From Chloroflexota bacterium (GTDB taxonomy: Bacteria > Chloroflexota > Chloroflexia > Thermomicrobiales > UBA6265), in contig JAEZJB010000059.1 in the NCBI GenBank assembly GCA_023415845.1, forward strand, positions 1 through 13,189: a DNA stretch of 13,189 nucleotides, written 5' to 3'. The position numbers and the translations under genes are program-made. Below the pieces are notes generated by a model. That model was given only the letters and a program-made list of their open reading frames with translations. It had not been told where the DNA came from and did not search any database. This document shows, one piece after another, positions 13,174 to 13,189 of the stretch; the stretch's first letter is position 1, and each line of letters starts with the position of its first letter.

Positions 13174-13189
13174 GACGATGATACCTGGG

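Noticed and set aside
1..13189. tRNA, rRNA, CRISPR array, insertion sequence, toxin-antitoxin or phage defence module
   Set aside because: I saw no cloverleaf, regularly spaced repeats, transposase motifs, terminal repeats or paired small toxin/antitoxin genes on either strand.

Overview
This is a GC-rich chromosomal stretch with long antisense open frames, as expected at high GC. Gene content suggests a Chloroflexota bacterium of the Thermomicrobia type: a secreted DUF4397-repeat protein, a CGNR-family regulator, standalone metabolic genes rather than classical operons, strong GGAGG-like ribosome sites and a Gram-positive/Chloroflexota-type LexA box. The taxonomic call is inference from gene style. 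No tRNA, rRNA, CRISPR array, transposase or phage gene is visible, so this looks like ordinary chromosome with a few well-defined regulatory elements.

Left part (1-3015). A serine beta-lactamase-like hydrolase is cut by the left edge (minus strand). Upstream of it lies a two-gene minus-strand unit: a 110-residue protein with an ERQCCPF motif, joined by a TGATG stop/start overlap to a TRAM-domain RNA (uracil-5-)-methyltransferase of the RlmD/RlmCD type that lacks the usual iron-sulphur cysteines. Divergent from this unit is purN (GAR formyltransferase, plus strand).

Middle part (3023-6551). A minus-strand pair encodes a degenerate CGNR zinc-finger regulator followed by a MOSC-domain protein. 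Divergent from it is a 99-residue SWIM zinc-finger protein whose promoter (extended -10 TGGTAAAAT) abuts a perfect 12-bp GAAC-N4-GTTC LexA/DinR-type box, suggesting DNA-damage control. This gene ends in a textbook terminator. Next comes a secreted protein of four DUF4397 units made by an internal tandem duplication (period exactly 220 residues), with a TTGACA promoter and a 9-bp dyad over the -10.

Right part (6552-13189). Two RNA-structure elements, one a good bidirectional terminator, separate the DUF4397 gene from a convergent CopB-type copper ATPase. The copB promoter (TTGCCA, 17-bp spacer, TATATA) carries a 29-bp CsoR-like palindrome across the spacer and -10, and a 16-bp-stem terminator insulates it from the gene behind. 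That gene encodes a berberine-bridge-type FAD oxidoreductase. It is followed upstream by two tandem paralogous MFS transporters 7 bp apart, the outer one reaching almost to the right edge.

The most interesting leads are the putative SOS-controlled SWIM mini-protein, the multi-helix structured element after the DUF4397 gene, the operator-like dyads near 4400 and 5080, and the altered metal-binding motifs in the CGNR regulator and the RNA methyltransferase.
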